From the NCBI RefSeq assembly GCF_910592395.1, contig NC_088310.1, positions 9,057,501-9,121,500 on the forward strand: 64,000 bases of DNA, read 5' to 3'. This document shows positions 21,024-33,703 of this stretch, piece after piece. The stretch's first letter is position 1. Each line of letters starts with the position of its first letter. The translations under genes were made by a program, and so were the position numbers. Origin of the DNA: Lineus longissimus (lineage: Eukaryota > Nemertea > Pilidiophora > Heteronemertea > Lineidae). The notes under the pieces were generated by a model. That model did not search any database, was not told the origin of the DNA, and saw only the letters and a program-made list of their open reading frames with translations.

Positions 21024-21941
21024 TTTGGCCGTACTTTTGCTGCTGTAACTAAATCATGAGTGGAGTTTTGGACCAGGTTTATATTTATTTTCAGGCTTTT
21101 GATACATGAGAACTATGTATATGTAACACGCGTCTCAAAAGTACCTTTCTGAAATCAGCTCACTATTCTTTACAAGTTTCAATTTTCGTCAACGTTCCAA
21201 CCAGCTCGATTACTTTACTATTCTGAGTATTGGTGAACAAGTGATAAGCGCTTTTTAACAACTACTCTTGTGTGTTATGCTTTAAAAACTTAAAGGTCGA
21301 CGGTTCACGAGGAAAAAAGACTTCCTTCTTTTGACGAACAAAATAACCGGCCTCATCGAGAAACAGACAAAAGTCAGAATCTGAAGTACACACAGTTTTA
21401 GAAGGATAGAACGGTGCTCCTCGTGATGGAGACGAAAACACACGCACTCATCCTGGACACTGTATGTAAAGAACCTTCTCAACAAGGCACGAGCGAACTC
21501 TCATCCAGCACGTTCACCTGTTTCTTATTTTCAATTTGACCTTTAACTGGTCGAAGCTACTCCTTCATTAGTATCACCTTGCTCTATCATCCTTTCCCAG
21601 GGAACGAGCGAATGGGCACTGCACAATATGGGGTCATTTGTATGTACCTGTAGTGCTGATGTAATGAACTACATGCACAACTAGGACTCCATTCCTTGTC
21701 TGGCAAATGGCTACGTCCCTCTGGTGTTAAACATAATTAGACTGGCCTAATCTTGGTTATGTATGCGAAAGGTTGCGGACCAGTGTCGAAGATGTTATTC
21801 GCATTGCTTTTGCGTTGAGAGAAACACAGACGGCAGATCGTTTCTATGTGTTCGGCGTCCACATACGAAAAGGTCTTAGACACAAGTTTGGCTGACTGCA
21901 CAATTATCGTGACGGTATAAGCCGAATTGCCCGTTTTTATA
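21024..21941. repeat. Inter-receptor spacer, 5' part only
   Basis: MDLF-type flank with a dyad TTTCCCAGGGAAC at 21593-21605. The spacer is cut at about 21940, in the string that elsewhere reads CCGAATCGTCCGTTTGTC, by the GATA-tailed LINE fragment. The palindrome half of the spacer is absent. No gene seen. Confidence 0.7.
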
Positions 21942-22084
<143 letters not shown>

Positions 22085-22560
22085 TAAAACTTTATTTTCA
22101 TCGGTATAAGGATACATAAAAACGTGAGCTGTGCATGGGGGGCTCTTTGACCGATATCAAACATATGTATGTTACAAAAAGAGTTAGAAAATAATCTGAA
22201 TAATAATGCATACATGTTATCACAGTAGTATACATGTACATACAATCATAAAACATTTGAGTCAAGACCATTTACGTGTAAAAACCTCTAAAAAGAGCAC
22301 ATTGCACACCTGCACACCTCCCCCTGCCAGGTCCCTAAAAGTTTTCGAAAGAGATTAAAATTTTCCGCCTCACGAATGTGATTTGGTAGGTCGTTCCAGA
22401 TTTTTGTTGTTGAATATGTAAAACTGTTTTTGCCATATGTTATAGTCTTAAAATGGTCGACCTGTCCTTTTTTTCGTCGGAGGTTATGGGAGGTTTCTTT
22501 TCTTTTGACAAGGTTTAATAAATAGGACGGTCTTTGCTTTTCTAGGATTGCCGGCAGTGT

Positions 22561-22566
22561 TTTATT
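22561..22566 (-). promoter_or_regulatory. Poly(A) signal AATAAA
   Basis: Minus-strand AATAAA, 27 bases beyond the stop of the receptor at 22594-23598. It lies inside sequence that is also LINE coding sequence (codons for LNKT). Confidence 0.55.
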
Positions 22567-22593
22567 CAAAAGTATCTTACTCACGATGGCTGG

Positions 22594-23598
22594 TTAGGTC
22601 CCGCGTTCTTCATCAACTAATATGCGTCCGCAGAATAAATATCTGACGTCATCCCTAAAGTACTTCAATGTACACATGTAGATGATGAAATTAACCGCAT
22701 AGTTGAAAACAATGAAATTTGAGATCGCGGTTGACCATTCGCGGAGGTATATCGGGGCACCTGTAATCAAATAAACCCAGCGGAATATAACATACGGGGC
22801 CATCGAAAGGAAATATATCAAAGAAACGATGAACAGATTTTTGACCAGTTTTCTCTGCAGTATTTCAGTCTTGGAGTCTTTAGCAAAGAGCTTATTATTG
22901 CCTACTCGGAAAACTCCAGCTACAATCAGAGTGTTGGCAATGAACACAATACAGACAGGAGCAACCGTATTGGTATTGAATAACCAAATGCCAAATGCTT
23001 CAAATATCCAGGTTGGAAGAATGCCCTGCTCTTTCGAACATAAGCGCCTGGTAATGCCATGGATTTGTACCGTGGATGACACATAAGTCAAAAACGCTGG
23101 ACAGTAAAACGCAAAAGAGATTAATAAAAGGATAACAAGAATGATATTCCGCCGTCGACTGGTGAAGAGGCCTGCCACCTTTAGAGGATACCAAACCGCC
23201 ACACAGCGTTCTATACTGTAAGCGATGATGATGTACCCCGACATAAACACAAAACAATTCCAAACGAAGATTCGGAGCTGGCAACCAATATCTGTGGCGC
23301 CAGACGCGATGTTGATATCTCCGTTTGTGACGTAAAATAAGCCATTATGAAGCCAGGTCTGAAAACTCATCACCAGGTTTCCGGTATCTGACACAGCCAA
23401 CGACACTAGGTACACGCTTGCAGCGGTGTTCCTCCTTCTTTGTCTCACGAAGACAATAATAGAGAGCATGTTGCCGACGAACCCAAAGATTATGACCACC
23501 AGCATTAGGTAGGCCCCAAAGAACTTGTTGAGGAGTCCCAGAAATGACGGTGCGTTCTCCGATCCATCCACTTCGGCCGTGGTTTGGAAAAGGTCCAT
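22594..23598 (-). CDS. Class A GPCR, 334 residues, MDLF type
   Basis: Intact frame from ATG 23598. The leader is MDLFQTTAEVDGSENAPS, and helix 1 is followed by VFVRQRRR. Helix 3 has FMSGYIII (most copies FMSAYIII), then SIERC. Helix 4 has SFAFYCPAF, loop 2 has LCSKEQGILPTWI, and helix 5 starts FGIWLFNTNTVAP, with Thr where others have Met. IANTLIV follows, and the C-terminus is GRILVDEERGT. Helix 7 has NFIIYM. It is the parent or sister of the frameshifted copy at 10931-11934. Its 3' flank is LINE sequence, unlike the other intact copies except for the short shared first stretch. Confidence 0.88.
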   Translation of the reverse strand: MDLFQTTAEVDGSENAPSFLGLLNKFFGAYLMLVVIIFGFVGNMLSIIVFVRQRRRNTAASVYLVSLAVSDTGNLVMSFQTWLHNGLFYVTNGDINIASGATDIGCQLRIFVWNCFVFMSGYIIIAYSIERCVAVWYPLKVAGLFTSRRRNIILVILLLISFAFYCPAFLTYVSSTVQIHGITRRLCSKEQGILPTWIFEAFGIWLFNTNTVAPVCIVFIANTLIVAGVFRVGNNKLFAKDSKTEILQRKLVKNLFIVSLIYFLSMAPYVIFRWVYLITGAPIYLREWSTAISNFIVFNYAVNFIIYMCTLKYFRDDVRYLFCGRILVDEERGT

Positions 23599-25568
23599 CG
23601 TACTTTTGTTGCTGTAACAAAATTATGTGTGAAGCTTTGGACAAAATCAGCTCACTATCCTTTACAAGTTTCAATTTTCGTCAACGTACCAACCAGCTCG
23701 ATTACTTTATTTATTCTGAGTATTGGTGAAAACATGATAAGCGCTCTTAACAAATACTCTTGTGTATTATACTTTAAAAAACTAAAGGTCGACGGATCCC
23801 GAAGAAGAAAAGACTTTCTCCTTTTGACGAACGCAATAACTGGCCTCACCGAGAAACAGACAAAAGACAGAATCTGAAGTACACACAGTGTTCGAAGGAT
23901 AGAATGGTGCTCCTCGTGACAAAGATGAAAACACACGCACTCATACTGGATACTGCATGTAAAGAACCTTCTCAAACAAGACCCGAGCTAACTCTGATCC
24001 AGGACGTTCACCTATTTCCTAGTTTTTATTTGACCTTTAACTGGTCGAAGCTACTCCTTCATTCGTATAACCGTTCCCAGGGAACGAGCGAATGAGTACT
24101 GCACAATATGGGGTCATTTGTATGTACCTGTAGTGCTCATGTAATGAACTACATGCACAACTAGGACTCTATCCCTTGTCTGACAAATGACATCGTCTCT
24201 CTGGTGTTAAACCTAATCAGACTGGCCTAATCTTGGTTAAGTACGCGAAAGGTGGCGGACCAGTGTCGAAGATATTTTTCGCATTGCTTTTGCGTTGAGA
24301 GAAACACAGACGGCAGATCGTTTCAAAGTCTTCAGCGTCCACATACAAAAAGGACTTACCAGACACAAGTTTGCCTGACTGCACAATTATCGTGACGGTA
24401 CAAACCGAATCGTCCGTTTGTCTTCCTAGCTTTCCGTTTCAATAGAATCAGTGTTGGGCAAGTTGCCGATTATGATCGAAGACGTTGTTTACGATGTGGG
24501 TTTGCGATTCCCCGATGCAGTGTCCTATATGACGTAAGTGTACCAACCAATCATAAGTCCTGTTGCCGCTCGTTTAGAACCCGTCGACTAAACACTTCCA
24601 CCAACGCGTTTCTTGACTTTCATTATATCTTTGATGAATCTCAGAAACGGGCGGTACTTGTAAGGCTCAAACTCGACTCTCCTTCAATGACATCGACAAT
24701 ATAGTCGCCATGGCCTTTCAACAGTTTAATAGCGCGATTCATTGAAACTAAAGTTTCATCGTTATTGAAGCTAAAGTTTCAATGACAAATCAATGCTAGC
24801 TTTCGTCTTTTCTTTTAGTTACATGAACCAATAGTTACTTCGCGTGATCGACGATGTAATTCGAATCTGCCGAACACGACTGATGAATGCAAAAGCTGCT
24901 GTAAATCAGGATCGGTATTGATTAGTTTTTGGCTGTGAGTGCATTATTTAACCCGTAGTGTGTATATTTTATTATGTAAGATGAGTAGGCGCGTAAGTCA
25001 AATTTTATAGGCCTATATTTTGAAATTCTTTAAGTTCAAAAGGCTAAGGAAAATGATGACAAACACCAAGGATAACTTTACTGTCAGGAAAGCTACATCA
25101 TGGACAACGTCACTGTCAAGTTGATGACGGTACGACCACGAATATCGAAAAAGCAGCAGGAATTATTACGTCCAATAGTAAAACCAGGAAGCACGCGATT
25201 ATAAGTTCATGTTGGCGTTTCGTGGTAGGGGGTGAAAACACATTAGTGTCAGTGTATCCGGTTAACGTGCAACTATTTTTGTTGGAACGTTTTTATCACA
25301 TGTAAGTAATTTCTTATTAGATATAAAAGACACCTTTACTTCTTTGTAAAGTTCTACAATATATAAGCTGCTATCAGAGGATTTCAGCAAATACAGGCTG
25401 ATGCCCTTATTTTCTTAAACGTTATATTTGATATCATAATATATCATATTATTGATTGTCGGTTTGGCATTTCGTTTTTACATTGATTAATCAAAACTAG
25501 GAGAAGCCTACTTTGTCACGTCTATGAATGTCGGCAATTTTTATTCAAAAATGTCTAACTCACCATGT
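23599..25568. repeat. Inter-receptor spacer
   Basis: Dyad GTTCCCAGGGAAC at 24073-24085; expanded palindrome at 24740-24788 (two successive AAAGTTTCA arms). It is collinear with 11935-13926 apart from small indels, for example about 19 bp missing before the dyad. No gene seen. Confidence 0.7.
25540..25545 (-). promoter_or_regulatory. Poly(A) signal AATAAA
   Basis: Minus-strand AATAAA, 23 bases after the stop of the receptor at 25569-26549. Confidence 0.6.
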
Positions 25569-26549
25569 TTAGGTCCCGCGTTCTACATCATCTAATATGC
25601 GTCCGCAGAATAAACAGTTAACGTCGTCCCTAAAGTACTTCAATGTACACATGAAGATGATGAAATTGACCGAATAATTAAAAACGATGAAATTAGACAT
25701 TGCGATGGCCCATTCGCGGAGGTATATGGGGGAACCTGCAATCAAATAAACCCAGCGGAATATAACATACGGGGCTGTTGAAAGGAAATATATCAAAGAA
25801 ACGATGAACAGATTTTTTACCAGTTTTCTCTGCAGTATTTCAGTCCTGGAGTCTTTAGCAAAGTGTTTATTATTGCCTCCACGGAAAACTCCAGTTACAA
25901 TCAGAGTGTTGGTGAAGAACACGATACAGACAGGAGCAACCATATTGGTGTTGAAAAGCCAAGCTGGAAATACGCCCAGCCCTTCCAAACAAAACCGCCT
26001 CGTAATGCCTTGGATTTTTATCGTTGACGACACATAATTCCAAAACGCTGGACAGTAAAACATAAGAGAGATTAATAAAAGGATAACAAGAATGATATTC
26101 CGCCGTCGACTGGTGAAGAGGCTTGCCACCTTTAGAGGATACCAAACCGCTACACAGCGTTCTATACTGTAAGCGATGATGATGTATGCCGACATAAACA
26201 CAAAACAATTCCAAACAAAGATTCGGAGCTGGCAACCAATATCTGTCGCGCCAGACGCGATGTTGATTTCTCCGTTTGTAACGTAAAATAAGCCATTCTG
26301 AAGCCAAGTTTGAAAGCTCATGACAAGGTTCCCGGAATCTGACACAGCCAACGACACTAGGTACACGCTTGCTGCGGTGTTCCTCCTTCTTTGTCTCACG
26401 AAGACAATAATAGAGAGCATGTTGCCGACGAAACCAAAGATTATGACCACCAGCATTAAGTAAGCCCCAAAAAACTTGTTGAGGAGTCCCAGAAAGGACG
26501 GTGCGTTCTCCGATCCCTCGACTTCGGTCGTGGTTTGAAAAAGGACCAT
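25569..26549 (-). CDS. Class A GPCR, 326 residues, MVLF type; helix-7 Tyr changed
   Basis: Intact frame from ATG 26549, the duplicate of 13927-14907 with the same short loop 2 (FCLEGLGVFPAWLFN). The visible changes are WLQNG for WLHNG in loop 1, GLGV for GLGI, GGNNK for GGNDK, and LDDVERGT for LEDVERGT. The conserved Tyr of the helix-7 motif is Phe here (NFIIFM, TAC to TTC). The Tyr of NPxxY-type motifs takes part in class A receptor activation, so this copy may signal poorly. The frame is otherwise perfect. Confidence 0.87.
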   Translation of the reverse strand: MVLFQTTTEVEGSENAPSFLGLLNKFFGAYLMLVVIIFGFVGNMLSIIVFVRQRRRNTAASVYLVSLAVSDSGNLVMSFQTWLQNGLFYVTNGEINIASGATDIGCQLRIFVWNCFVFMSAYIIIAYSIERCVAVWYPLKVASLFTSRRRNIILVILLLISLMFYCPAFWNYVSSTIKIQGITRRFCLEGLGVFPAWLFNTNMVAPVCIVFFTNTLIVTGVFRGGNNKHFAKDSRTEILQRKLVKNLFIVSLIYFLSTAPYVIFRWVYLIAGSPIYLREWAIAMSNFIVFNYSVNFIIFMCTLKYFRDDVNCLFCGRILDDVERGT

Positions 26550-28362
26550 CGTACTTTTGCTGTTGTAGCTGAATTATTTGTGAAGTTTGGACTAGGTTTA
26601 TATTTATCATTAGGCTCTTGATCACGAGAACTATTTATATGTAACAAGTGTCAGAAAAGTATTTTTTCTGATATCAGATCACTACCCTTTACAAATTTTA
26701 ATATTTGTCAACGAACCTACCTGCTCGACTATTTTCTTGTTCTGAATCTGTCGTAAAAGTCAAGGCTCTAATACTTGAATTGGTAAAAACGTGATATGCC
26801 CTTTTTAACAAATACTCTTGTGTGTTATACAGTACAAACCTAAAGGTCGACGGATTCCGAGGACAAAAACCATTCCTCCGCTTGAGGAACAAAATTACCG
26901 GCCTCAGTGAGAGAAAAACAAAACACAAATTCTGAAGTACACACAGTTTTAGAAGGATAGAACGGTGCTCCTCGTGATGGAGACGAAAACACACGCACTC
27001 ATCCTGGACACTGTATGAAAAGAATATCTCAAACGCAAGTCTCAAACACTTGTCTCAAACAAGGCCTGAGCGAACTCTGATCCAGAACGTTCACCTATTT
27101 CTTATTTTAATTTGACCTTTAACTGGTCGAAACTACTCCACCTTCATTCGTATCACCTTGCTCTAACAACTGTTCCCAGGGAACGAGCGAATGAGTACTG
27201 CACAATATTGGGTCATTTGTATGTATCTGTAGTGCTGATGCAATGAACTACATGCACAACTTAGACTCCCTTGTCTGGCAAAGTGCTTTTTCCTCTGGTG
27301 CTATTACGCCTAATCTTGGTTATGTATGCGAAAGGTGGCGGACCAGTGTCGAAGATACTATTTGCATTGCTTTTCTGTTGGGAGAAACACAGATGGCAGA
27401 TCGTTTTTAAGTCTTCGGCGTCCATATACGAGAGGGTCTTAGACACAAGTTTGGCTTACTGCACAATTATCGTGACGGAACAAGCCGAATCTTCCGTTTG
27501 TCTTCCTAGCTTTCCGTTTCAAAAGAATCAGTGTTTACCGATTATGATCGAAAACGTTGTTTACAATGTGGCTTTGCGATTCCTCGATACAGTCTCCCAT
27601 ATGACGTAAGTGTACCAACCAATCATAAGTCATGTAGGTACTCGTTTAGAACCCGTCAACTAAACACTTCCACCAACGCCTTTCTTGACTTCAATATACC
27701 TGTGATGCATCTCAGAAACGGGCGGTACTTGTATTAAGGCACCAATTCGACTCTCCTCTAATGACATGGACATTATAGACGCCGTGGTCTTTCAACAGTT
27801 TTACAGTGCGATTCATTGATACTAAAGTTTCAATGGCAAATCAATGCCAGCTTTTGTCTTTTCCTTTAAGTTACATGAACCAATAGTTACTTCGCGTGAT
27901 CGGCGGTGTAATTCGAAACTGCCGAAACGACCGATGAACGCAAAAGCTGCTGTAAATAAGGATTTGGACGGTATCGATTAGTTGTTGGCTGTAAGTGCAT
28001 TATTTAATCCGTAGTATGTATGTTTTATTGTGTAAGATGAGCAGATGCGTAATTCAAGTTTTAAAAGCCTATATTTTGAAATCATTTAAGTTCAAAAGGC
28101 TAAGGAAAAGGATGACGTACACCAAGGATGGCTTCATCGTCAGAGAAGCTACTTCATGGACAACGTCACTGTCAAGTTGATGACGGCACGACCACGAATA
28201 TTGAAGGAGCAGTTATAATTATTACGTCCCATTGTGAAACTAGAAAGCACGCAATTATAAGTTAATGTTGGCGTTTCCTGGTTGGGGGTGAGAACACACT
28301 AGTGTCAGTTATATTGCTTACCGTGCAACTATTTTTGTGGGAAAGTTTTTACCACATGTAAG
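26550..28362. repeat. Inter-receptor spacer, left part
   Basis: Collinear with 14908-16735. Dyad GTTCCCAGGGAAC at 27172-27184; palindrome ATTGATACTAAAGTTTCAAT at 27814-27835. The pogo element splits it at the TA of 28363-28364. No host gene seen. Confidence 0.7.
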
Positions 28363-28364
28363 TA

Positions 28365-30309
28365 CTGTAGTTTCATGAAAATAACACCACTTCATTAACA
28401 GCCGGTGTCGCCGCCCCTGACTCATAGGGTGGCGAACAGAGCTGTTGAGAAGGCCGATCATTGGCTGGGATTCCAGAGAGGGTTGTCCAGGCCTCATATC
28501 CAATATACTTCAGTTTCGAGTCCAATCCTTATTGTTTGGGTTGTTGAAACCGATTCGTAGGTCTCCCATGAATGGGATAATGGGATCGGGCCTTCGGCCA
28601 TTGTACTGAGTGTCCCAGAACATTTTCAACTAATCGTCATTGGTAGTGTAAAGGGTGTCTCAGTGCTAATGGCTGATAGTGTCCAGGGTGTCCATGAAAA
28701 AAGTCCAACTGACATATTGGCTTCTGCTGGTTTTAGGGACTGACCTGCCCTTTCAAAGTGAGGCACTGCTCAGGGAGGTAATGGAGCATGTCTTCGGGTC
28801 TTATCATCCCTTCGGGCTTTCAAAGATACTTTGCAGTGCGAAATTGGTAAGAATGAGAAGTTGTCCGTCACATATCTGGAGACAAAACCGAACATCCCTC
28901 TGAATGTACAGTCTTGTCCGAAGTGGTCAGTGAAGGAATAAAAAAGAACGATGTGCGCCGGCAACTTTGCTCCAGAGGCTGCGATGCAGAGGGTGACGGT
29001 GTATCCAAGCTTGGTATTGGACCTGGATGATCGGACGTCTATGGCCTTCTCCCCCGTGGTGTTGGCCGTGTACATGGTTCTCATATTAAACAGGACAAAG
29101 GTTTGGTCCATGTTAAAGAAGAACCGCATCTGTATATCAAGACGATCGATGCTCCCAGTAACCACATCTCGGAAGGTCTGGATCCTTGTAGCAGCATCAG
29201 CGGGGACGGTCGTTGTATTCTTAGTCACCCTTCGTAGGGACACGTGGCGTCTCTTCATCAAGCACTCCATACAGCCTATGGATGCGTTGAAATCCCATAG
29301 CTGAGGGCGACAATGCTGAATCCCTTCTCTGACATCTTGGGCTAACTCATTCCACCAGCTTTGCCACACTACCAACGCCTTATCTTGAATGTCGAAAACG
29401 GAGACTGCGAGGCGACGCTCTCTCATCTGCTGCAGCCATTGGTAAAGCTGGTCCTCAACCTGTGGCCATAACGGATCACGGGGCTCCATCACCGTCTTCT
29501 TCCGGCCATGCCCTTGTTCTTGCTTCTGCTCGAGGTCCTCGAGATTCCACCTTCTAAACGTCTCCCAGGGGATGTTATAGTGGGCGGCGAACTCTCTCAT
29601 ACTGCGCACCGTACCGTACCGTTCGCCAGTGCCTCCTTCTGGTCTCTCAGGTAGGCAAGTTTTTCTGTCACGGTGTAGCGCCGGCGTCGTTTTCTCAGCA
29701 GCTCTACAGCATCCATTGTCGCACAGGTTGTCTGCAATGTGGGTACCCTCAGTGGGGCTTCATTTATAGGCCTAAGAGGCCCTAGAATTACTCAAGAAAA
29801 CCACAAATCCTAGAAACTTCGATTCTGTTTTCTCCCACGTAGGCCTAGGGAGTCTAAATCAAAACAGAGGGTTGTAGAAAAACAGAGGATGAGCTCCTCG
29901 TTTTCTTCGGAATTTCGTGACTACTATCATTGCCTGAATCTTACTTTGCTTTACTAATGCAAGCATTCGTAGATTTTTCTTCAGAGTTTCAATAAAGACT
30001 TTTTTGTTTTGGGGGATTTGGATCAATCTAAAAGGTGCTTCAGTTTTATGAGACAACCTGTATAAACGGTCGGCGAGTGGCCTTACCATTTACGTCATTC
30101 CACATGCGCACTCATCGACCAGTAAGCCCACAACACTTCGAATCAATAGGGCTGCGGTAATAAGTGGGGTTTAGCGTAACCGTGACAGCTCGGCTGAGCC
30201 ATCACAAGGGCCAGCGAAGTCACTCATTGGTTACCTCTGGTGAATAGACTCGATAGAAGAGGCCGGGCCTTGAATATCCCGAAGTGGTGTTATTTTCATG
30301 AAACTACAG
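28365..30309 (-). mobile_element. pogo-like DNA transposon (Tc1/mariner superfamily)
   Basis: 1945 bp with perfect 29-bp terminal inverted repeats (28365-28393 and 30281-30309, beginning CTGTAGTTTCATG). It is flanked by a TA target duplication (28363-28364 and 30310-30311). Removing it restores the spacer string GTAAGTAATTTCTTATT seen in other units. It encodes one broken transposase on the minus strand. The perfect repeats suggest recent movement, presumably driven by a transposase from elsewhere. Confidence 0.9.
28770..29716 (-). pseudogene. pogo-like transposase, frameshifted and truncated
   Basis: The frame starts at ATG 29716 with a basic first helix-turn-helix (LLRKRRRRYTVTEKLAYLRD). 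It breaks at 29608-29621, where GGTAC is repeated and shifts the frame. From about 29600 the second frame continues through a CENP-B-type helix-turn-helix (WPQVEDQLYQWL, then RRLAVSVFDIQDKAL). The start of the DDE domain follows with its first catalytic Asp (FFNMDQTFV) and YTVTLCIAASGAKLPAHIVL. It ends after 279 codons with unrelated residues, so the second and third catalytic acids are missing. It is not functional. Confidence 0.85.
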
Positions 30310-30311
30310 TA

Positions 30312-30574
30312 ATTTCTTATTAAAGACACCTAGATTTGTGGTGACTTCTTTGTAAATTTCTATAATATATAAGCTGCAAGCTGATGCCCTCATTTTCATA
30401 TACGTTAAAGTTTATATCATGATACATGTATATAATTCAATCATATTATTAATTGTCCGTATTCGTGTTTTTGTGTCATATTAAGTTACATGTATTAAAA
30501 ACTAGGAGTCGCCTACTTCGTCACGTCTATGAATGTCGGCAATGTTTTATTCAAAAATATCTAACTCACCAGGG
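30312..30574. repeat. Inter-receptor spacer, right part
   Basis: Continuation of the spacer after the pogo insertion, matching 16737-16986. It includes the AATATATAAGCTGC stretch found in every unit and an AATAAA on the minus strand beyond the receptor stop. Confidence 0.7.
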
Positions 30575-31580
30575 TTAGGTCCCGCGTTCTTCATCATCTA
30601 ATATGCGTCCGCAGAATAAATATCTGACGTCATCCCTAAAAAACTTCAATGTACAGAAGTAGATGATGAAATTAAACGCATAGTTGAAAACAATGAAATT
30701 TGTAATTGCGATTGACCATTCGCGGAGGTATATCGGGGCACATGTAATCAAATAAACCCAGTGGAATATAACATACGGGTCCATTGAAAGGAAATGTATC
30801 AAAAAAACGATGAACAGATTTTTGACTACTTTCCTCTGCAGTATTTCAGTTTTGGAGTCTTTGGCAAAGAGCTTATCATTGCCTGCTCGGAAAACACCAG
30901 CAACAGTCGAGAGTGTTGATGATGAAGATGATACAGACAGGAGCAACCATATTGGTGTTGAATAGCCAGGCAGTAACGGTCTCTAATATCCAGGTTGGAA
31001 GAATGCCTTGCTCTTTCGAACATATCCGCCTGGTAATGCCTTGGATTTGTATCGTGGACGACACATAAACTAAAAACGCTGGACAGTAAAACGTAAAAGA
31101 GATTAATAAAAAGATGACAGGAATGATATTCCGCCGTCGACTGGTGAAGAGGCTTGCCACCTTTAAAGGATACCAAACCGCCACACAGCGTTCTATACTG
31201 TAAGCGATGATAATGTACGCCGACATAAACACAAAACAATTCCAAACGAAGATTCGGAGTTGACACCCAATATCTGTGGCGCTAGACGCGATGTTGATAT
31301 CTCCGTTTGTGACGTAAAATAAACCATTATGAAGCCAGGTCTGAAAACTCATGACCAGGTTCCCGGTATCTGACACAGCCATCGACACTAGGTACACGCT
31401 TGCTGCCGTGTTCCTCCTTCTCTGCCTAATGAAAATAATAACGGAGAACATGTTGCCAACAAACCCAAAGATTATGACAACCAGCATTAAGTAGGCCCCA
31501 AAGAACTTGTCGAGGAATCCTAAAAATGATGGTGCGTCCTCCGCCCCTTCGACTTCGGTCGTGGTTTGAAAATGGTCCAT
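30575..31580 (-). pseudogene. Class A GPCR pseudogene, 1-bp insertion
   Basis: MDHF type from ATG 31580. Helices 1-5 are open. A G is inserted at about 30909 (CAGTCGAGAG for CAGTCAGAG) near the end of helix 5, and the rest of the gene (helices 6-7 and tail) is open in the other frame down to 30575. The C-terminal part has drifted: VFLIHFLSMDPYVIF (Asp for Ala) and LITCAPIY. It is the duplicate partner of 16987-17990, which carries different lesions. The two copies therefore either died independently after duplication or are recovered by assembly only in part. Confidence 0.87.
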
Positions 31581-33027
31581 CGTACATGTACGTTTTCTGC
31601 GGTAACTAAATTATTTGTAAAGCTTTAATCCAGGTTTATCATAAGGCTTTTGACAAATGAGAACTCTGTATATGTAAAGCGTGTATCAAAAGAATATTTC
31701 TGATATCAACTCATTACCCTTTACGAGTTTGAATTTTCACCAACGTACCAAATTCCTCGATTACTTTACTTGTTCTGAAACTGTCTTGAAACTCAAGGCT
31801 CTAATACTTGAATTAGTAAAAACGTGATACGCACTTTTTAACATATGCTTTTGTGTGTTATACTTTAAAAATCTAAAGGTCGACGGATCCCGAGGACAAA
31901 AACCATTCCTCCGTTTGAAGAACAAAATAATCTGCCTCAGTGAGAGACAAACGAAATACAGATTCTGAAGTACACACAGTTTTCGAAGGATAGAACGGTG
32001 CTCCTCATGACGAAGAAGGAAAAACTCGCACTCATCCTGGGCACTGTATATAAAGAAACTTCTAACAAGGCCCGAGCTACATCTGATCCAACACCTTCAT
32101 CCTATTTCTTATTTTCAATTTGACTTTAACTGGCCGAAGCTACTACCTTGCTCTAACATCTGTTCCCTGAGAACGAGAGAATGGGTACTGCCTAATATGG
32201 GATCTTCTGTATGTACCTGTAGTGCTGAGGCAATGAACTACATGCACAACTAGGACTCCCTTGTCCGGCAAATGGATTTTTCCCTCTGGTGTTATTACGC
32301 CTAATCTTGGTTATGTACGCGAAAGGTGGCGGACCAATGTCAAAGATGTTGTTCACTTCGAATTGCTTTTGCGTTGAGAGAAACACAGAAGGCAGATCGT
32401 TTCAAAGTCTTCGGCGTCCTCATCCAAAAGGTATTGGACACAAGTTTCGCCGGCTTCACAATTGTCGTCACTATACAAGCCAAATTGTCCGTTTGTCTTC
32501 CAAGATTTCCGTATCCATAGAATCAGTCTTGGGGAAGTTGCCGATTATGATCGAATACGTTGTTTACAATGTGGCTTTGCGATTCTTCGATGCAGTCTCC
32601 AATATGACGTATATTTGTGTATCAATCAATCATAACTTATGTAGGGACTCGTTTTGAACCCGTCAACTAAACACTTCAACCAACGCCTTTCTTCACTTCC
32701 ATATATCTGTGATGCATCTCAGAAACGGGTGGTACTTGTATTAAGGCCCACAACCCGACTCTCCTCTAATAACATGGACAATAGACGCCGTGGTCTTTCA
32801 ACAATTTAACAGCGCGATTCGTTGAAACTAAAGTTTCAATAGCAAACCAATGCTAGCTTTTGTCTTTTCCTTGAAGTTACATGAACCAACAGTTACTTCG
32901 CGTGATCTGCGGTGTAATTCGAATCTGCCGAAACGACCGATGAACGCAAAAGCTGCCGCAAATAAGGATCGGTATCGATTAGTTGTTGGCTGTAAGTGCA
33001 TTATTTAATCCGTAGTATGTTTATGTT
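31581..33027. repeat. Inter-receptor spacer, left part
   Basis: Matches 17991-19440. Imperfect dyad GTTCCCTGAGAAC at 32162-32174; palindrome GTTGAAACTAAAGTTTCAAT at 32820-32840. It is split by the Harbinger element after ATT at 33028-33030. No gene seen. Confidence 0.7.
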
Positions 33028-33703
33028 ATTAGAGAGTATTCGCACCCGCACGGTTAGCCAAACGACTACATTTAGGTCATCAAATATTGCGGTCTTATGA
33101 CGTTTACACATACGGTTTGGAGAGATTATTATCCGTAGCTAGTCACAATACGTGAGTGAAAAACGGTTTGACAAAACAGCATGATTATCCAAAAAAATCT
33201 TCCCACAATGATAGTTTTTCTTTTAAAATCCTAAATGAACAAATATCTTTGCAATTTTTGTGAAACATTTCGTTTCTGGCATTTGTATCCATGTTTATTT
33301 CACTTTTAAATATCTTGTTTATAGCCGTCCATAAGTGCCTTTTTCATTGATGTCCAAGGCAGTCAAAAGAGGCATTTCGCAATTTAACTGATTACAAAAT
33401 CAGCACTGTTAAGTCATCGACTTCTGTGCGGTCGTTACGTGTACACAGGCCCTTATAAGAGGCCTTTTGGCCAGCCGTCTGCATTTCACGCATAACAAGC
33501 TGGATATCCGCAAGGTGAATGGCGTTTAGCATGTTTGGTAAAATACACTACGGGTAGCTTGATTTTCTCTGGTGGTAGATCTCAGTGCCAGAAGTAGCTA
33601 TTTGTTATTAATCCTTAGTTTCGGAAATAATTTCGTATTCTTTAAATGGAATTTTATGATTTTAGAAAAGGCCTGCATAAAACTTTCCTGATTCTCTTTT
33701 AGC

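Noticed and set aside
29859-30089. 76-codon frame in the pogo element
   Set aside because: No similarity recognised and no start context. It lies in the non-coding 5' arm.
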